A stretch of 18,284 nucleotides of DNA, taken from an uncultured Eubacteriales bacterium. Lineage in GTDB: Bacteria > Bacillota > Clostridia > Peptostreptococcales > Anaerovoracaceae. A program made the translations under genes and the position numbers. Where the stretch lies: assembly GCA_902796875.1 (NCBI GenBank), contig CADBQT010000074.1:1-18284 (forward strand), given 5' to 3'. Positions 15,382 through 18,284 of this stretch are shown in pieces (the first letter of the stretch is position 1; each line of letters opens with the position of its first letter). Under the pieces are notes generated by a model that worked only from the letters and a program-made list of their open reading frames with translations, searched no databases and was not told where the DNA came from.

Positions 15382-17254
15382 GACCTGCAATAGAACAAAG
15401 GTGACCAGCCGGCAGATGATCCTTCTTCTGCTGGCTGTTTTCGCTGTGGCCGGGATCGCCTTTGCGGCGGAGCCGGCATGCGCGGACAGCGGCGGGTTCA
15501 CGACGGAGGCCTACAACGTCCAGGTGGAGACCACCGAGGACCACATCTTCCACGTGAGCGAAGAGATCCAGGTGAACTTTTACGAGCCCCGTCACGGACT
15601 GTATCGCTACATCCCCAAAGGAGGGAAGTACTACGACGTCCGGAACATCCAGGTGGAGGGATACTACTACGATGTGTACGACGAGGGAGGAAGCCGTGTA
15701 GTCCAGATCGGCAGCGGAGATTTCAATGTCTACGGAGACCAGACCTACCGGATCACCTATGACATCGTCGGCTATCTGGATGACGACGAGACCAGGGACA
15801 TGCTGTCTCTGGATCTTCTGCCCACGGGATGGCCCACCGCCATCAAGACCTCCATGGTGACCGTCACTTTCCCCAAGCCGGTGGACGATATCCACGTCTA
15901 CTCCGGGGCCTACGGGAACGCGGAGACGGAGGACTACTTCGTCATCATGAGCGGCGGCTCGGAGTGGATGGCCCGCTCCCGGTCGGTCCTTCCCGCGGGA
16001 ACGGGGCTGACCATCAAGGCGGACCTGCCGGAGGGCTACTGGGTGAACCCGGAGAGCCGGGACTACGCCCTCCCCGGAATGTACGGGATCCTGGGGGTCC
16101 TGGGCATGCTCATGCTCCTGTTGTGGCTCTTCATCGGACGGGACGATCCCGTCATCGAGACGGTGGAATTCTATCCTCCCGAGGAGATGGATCCTCTGGA
16201 GATCGCCTACATCGGCAATGACCGGGTGAGCGCCAAAGACATCGCTGCCCAGTTCATGTACTACGCCAACCAGGGGTACGTGGAGATCGAATCGGAAGGG
16301 GAGAAGAAGTTCTACATGACACGGCTTAAGGACATCGACCTTGGCGAGCCGGTCTATTCCCGGAACATCTTCCACACCCTGTTCGCCCACAGAGATCACG
16401 TGAGCATGAGATCCCTTCCGGAGGAATTCGGCGAGGTGGCATCCGGGATCAACTCGGAAGTGAAGGACTGCTTCGACGGACAGCGGCGGACATTCTCCCA
16501 GGTCTCCCTGGCAGGACGGATCTTCGGCCTTTTGGCGTGCTTTCTGATCCCCTTTGCGGCGGGACTGAGCTACGCCTACCTGACCTACTTCCAGGATCTC
16601 TGGGGGCTGATCGTTTCGGCCATCTGCACCCTGGTGCTGCCCTCTGCCATGGCTTCCCTGGTGGCGAAGACCGACGCCTTCCGCAGCAAGCGGGGGACGC
16701 CTCGGATCGTCGTCGGGTTCATCGTGGTGCTGGCGGTGATCTGCCTGGAGGCCATGGCCATCGCAGCGGCCTATCCTTTGCTGGCCCTGGTCTTCGCTCT
16801 GTCCGCACTGGCAGCGGTGGTGGCCACCATCTTCGTCCGGCGGAGGATGAACAACGAGATCTACGGGCGGGTGCTGGGCTTCCGCAACTTCATCGCCACG
16901 GCGGAATACGACCGGCTGAAGATGTTGTCCGACGAGAACCCGTCCTACTTCTTCAACATCCTGCCCTACGCTTTCATCTTCGGCATGTCCACCAAGTGGA
17001 TGGACAAGTTCGCCGACTTCAACATACCTGAACCCACCTGGTATCGGGGCCCCGGTGGCTACGATCCCATGTTCGGCCACTGGTGGTTCGTCTCTACCGG
17101 CAACGGCCTGAACCACTCGGTGACTGCCTACCACCAGACCATCGGTCAGGAGATGTTCGGAAGCGACAGCGGAGGAGGCGGATTCACCGGCGGATTCGGC
17201 GGAGGAGGTTTCTCCGGCGGCGGCTTCGGCGGCGGCGGCGGAGGTTCCTGGTAA
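15362..17254 (+). CDS. DUF2207 domain membrane protein with Gly-rich tail
   Basis: This is a predicted exported membrane protein of 630 residues and unknown function. The start at 15362 has GAGGAGAG about 6 bp upstream; it is preferred over an earlier in-frame TTG at 15314. A signal peptide covers about 1–41, with a basic N-terminus, a hydrophobic core at 19–34 and a likely cut after PACA. The DUF2207 extracellular domain follows, including FYEPRHGLYRYIPKGG. A membrane helix lies at about 239–259, then a soluble segment, then four helices at about 385–493, which would put the C-terminus in the cytoplasm (inferred). The tail from about 600 is almost all Gly, Ser and Phe and ends in GGGSW, typical of this family. 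LemA–DUF2207 pairs recur in Gram-positive bacteria, suggesting a joint role at the membrane. Confidence 0.88.
   Translation: MSRSNSKTCNRTKVTSRQMILLLLAVFAVAGIAFAAEPACADSGGFTTEAYNVQVETTEDHIFHVSEEIQVNFYEPRHGLYRYIPKGGKYYDVRNIQVEGYYYDVYDEGGSRVVQIGSGDFNVYGDQTYRITYDIVGYLDDDETRDMLSLDLLPTGWPTAIKTSMVTVTFPKPVDDIHVYSGAYGNAETEDYFVIMSGGSEWMARSRSVLPAGTGLTIKADLPEGYWVNPESRDYALPGMYGILGVLGMLMLLLWLFIGRDDPVIETVEFYPPEEMDPLEIAYIGNDRVSAKDIAAQFMYYANQGYVEIESEGEKKFYMTRLKDIDLGEPVYSRNIFHTLFAHRDHVSMRSLPEEFGEVASGINSEVKDCFDGQRRTFSQVSLAGRIFGLLACFLIPFAAGLSYAYLTYFQDLWGLIVSAICTLVLPSAMASLVAKTDAFRSKRGTPRIVVGFIVVLAVICLEAMAIAAAYPLLALVFALSALAAVVATIFVRRRMNNEIYGRVLGFRNFIATAEYDRLKMLSDENPSYFFNILPYAFIFGMSTKWMDKFADFNIPEPTWYRGPGGYDPMFGHWWFVSTGNGLNHSVTAYHQTIGQEMFGSDSGGGGFTGGFGGGGFSGGGFGGGGGGSW
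17163..17251 (+). repeat. Low-complexity GGC/GGA coding repeat (Gly-rich tail)
   Basis: A run of degenerate GGCGGAGGAGG and GGCTTCGGCGGC units encodes the Gly-rich C-terminus of the DUF2207 protein. It is short, internally repetitive and in frame throughout. It could vary in length between strains by slippage. Confidence 0.7.
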
Positions 17255-17269
17255 AATTAAGGAGGAAAA

Positions 17270-17992
17270 ATGGTACAGAATAATACAGCGCCCATCGGCA
17301 TCATCGGCGCCATGAAATCGGAAATGGATCGGATCAAGGCTACCGTGGAGGATCAGAAGATCACCCGGATCGGCGGAACGGATTACGTGGAAGGCAAGGT
17401 CCACGGCGTCCCCGTGGTGGTGGCCACCTGCGGGATAGGCAAAGTCTTCGCCGGCATCTGCGCCCAGACCATGATCCTGAAATTCCATCCCGCCATGATC
17501 GTCAACGTGGGGGTGGCCGGGTCTCTGTCCAGGGATCTGAACATCGGCGACATCGCCGTGGCCGCTTCCGTGGTCCAGCACGATATGGACACTTCGGGGA
17601 TCGGCGATCCTCCCGGACTGATCTCCGGGATCAACATGATCTGGATCCCCAGCGATCCGGACATGGTCGCCGGCATGGAAAAAAGCGCGGAAGCCGCCGG
17701 CTTTCACCGGGTCACCGGAGCCATCGCATCGGGAGATCTTTTCGTTACGGATGGGGAGAAAAAGAAGTCCATCGCCCGGTCCTTCCAGGCCGTCGCCTGC
17801 GAGATGGAGGGCGGGGCCATCGGCCAGACCTGTCATGTGAACGGCGTGCCCTTCTGCGTTTTGCGGGCCATCTCCGACAACGGAGACGAGAATGCGACGG
17901 ACGATTACGGCATCTCCCTGGATATGGCCGCGGACCGTGCCAGCCAGGTGCTGGACGGCTGGCTCAAAGCGATTGGAGATAATCTCAGATGA
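17270..17992 (+). CDS. mtnN: 5'-methylthioadenosine/S-adenosylhomocysteine nucleosidase
   Basis: This enzyme cleaves adenine from methylthioadenosine and S-adenosylhomocysteine, by-products of SAM use, in the cytoplasm. The 240-residue protein has IGIIGAMKSEMD at 9–20 with the likely catalytic Glu18, the NVGVAGSL phosphate or ribose region at 79–86, QHDMDTSGIG at 103–112, the ribose-binding Met179-Glu180 in CEMEGGAIGQTC, and the likely catalytic Asp203 in RAISDN. EMEGGAIGQ has Gly where many relatives have Ala, a mild variation. A strong AAGGAGG at 17259–17265 precedes the ATG, 15 bp after the DUF2207 gene. Its stop overlaps the next start as ATGA. Activity on both substrates is assumed from the family. 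Confidence 0.94.
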   Translation: MVQNNTAPIGIIGAMKSEMDRIKATVEDQKITRIGGTDYVEGKVHGVPVVVATCGIGKVFAGICAQTMILKFHPAMIVNVGVAGSLSRDLNIGDIAVAASVVQHDMDTSGIGDPPGLISGINMIWIPSDPDMVAGMEKSAEAAGFHRVTGAIASGDLFVTDGEKKKSIARSFQAVACEMEGGAIGQTCHVNGVPFCVLRAISDNGDENATDDYGISLDMAADRASQVLDGWLKAIGDNLR

Positions 17993-18284
17993 ACATCACC
18001 GTCTACTGTGGTTCAAGCAATGGAAATGATCCTGCTTTCACCCGCGCGGCGGAGGAGCTGGGTCATTGGTTTTGCCGTGAGGATCATGCTCTGGTTTACG
18101 GAGGAGGCAACATCGGGATCATGGGGATCCTGGCGGATGTGGTCCTGGAGGGGGGCGGCAGGGTCACCGGAGTGATCCCGGAATTCCTGATGGAATACGA
18201 GATCGGTCACACCGGCCTTCACACTCTGGAGATCGTGGAGACCATGTCCCAGCGAAAGAATCGGATGATCGAGCTGGGCCAGGC
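17989..18284 (+). CDS. LOG family (TIGR00730) phosphoribohydrolase-like protein (3' partial)
   Basis: The first 98 residues of a LOG-family Rossmann-fold protein are present and the gene runs off the right edge. Visible motifs are the N-terminal ITVYCGSSNGND, VYGGGNIGIMG at about 41–51, VTGVIPEFL at about 64–72, and VETMSQRKNRM at about 83–93. The PGGxGTxxE active-site motif would lie beyond the window. Family members remove the base from nucleoside 5'-monophosphates such as AMP or cytokinin nucleotides, releasing ribose-5-phosphate. The start overlaps the mtnN stop by 4 bp, with GGAG at 17975–17978. Bacterial members are often annotated as putative lysine decarboxylase, which is not supported by the motifs. 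Confidence 0.9.
   Translation, partial: MNITVYCGSSNGNDPAFTRAAEELGHWFCREDHALVYGGGNIGIMGILADVVLEGGGRVTGVIPEFLMEYEIGHTGLHTLEIVETMSQRKNRMIELGQ

Noticed and set aside
17163..17251. Repeat array near the end of the DUF2207 gene as a possible CRISPR or mobile element scar
   Set aside because: The units are degenerate Gly codons in frame and without spacers; this is a coding low-complexity tail typical of the family.
15365..17836. Very long open frame on the - strand (823 codons) opposite the DUF2207 and mtnN genes
   Set aside because: It spans two clear + strand genes and their junction, and its product is rich in His, Asp, Val and Gly with no recognisable domain. Such frames arise because GC-rich genes rarely use TTA, CTA and TCA codons.

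Overview
The window looks like a piece of chromosome from a fairly GC-rich member of the Bacillota, probably class Clostridia. The reasons are the cdaA–cdaR–glmM–glmS gene order, strong AGGAGG-type ribosome binding sites, tight ATGA/TAATG gene overlaps, and a sigma-A-like promoter. I cannot name a genus. All genes lie on the + strand, and they fall into two blocks separated by one regulatory junction at about 10240–10327.

Block 1 (1–10248) is the downstream part of a surface or exopolysaccharide locus of the Wzx/Wzy type. In order it encodes: a fused sugar-phosphate transferase plus GT2 rhamnosyltransferase-like protein that is open at the left window edge; the last two dTDP-L-rhamnose enzymes (RmlD, then RmlC); a Wzx-type flippase; and four more glycosyltransferases (GT92-like, a tandem GT2–GT2 protein, a GT61-like protein and a GT4 protein). 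Gaps between these genes run from 4-bp overlaps to about 16 bp, so they are probably one transcript. The inferred pathway starts on undecaprenyl phosphate with a sugar-phosphate, adds rhamnose second, extends with the downstream transferases, and is flipped by Wzx. RmlA, RmlB and a clear polymerase are not in the window, although the cut-off N-terminus of the first gene is membrane-like.

The junction holds a probable rho-independent terminator for block 1. A well-formed promoter (TTGTCA, 17 bp, TACAAT) is written into the same bases and starts block 2.

Block 2 (10328–18284) is a core operon. It encodes the c-di-AMP synthase CdaA, an unusually short CdaR/YbbR regulator with one YbbR-like repeat, GlmM and GlmS (amino-sugar synthesis toward UDP-GlcNAc), then LemA with a DUF2207 membrane protein, and finally MTA/SAH nucleosidase overlapped by a LOG-family phosphoribohydrolase cut by the right edge. 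GlmS has no room for a glmS ribozyme.

I found no mobile elements, CRISPR arrays, tRNA or rRNA genes, or clear pseudogenes. I see no strong case for an entirely new system. The most unusual items are the multi-domain fusion at the left edge, the single-repeat CdaR, the superimposed terminator and promoter, and a strong two-tier inverted repeat inside the GT61 gene.
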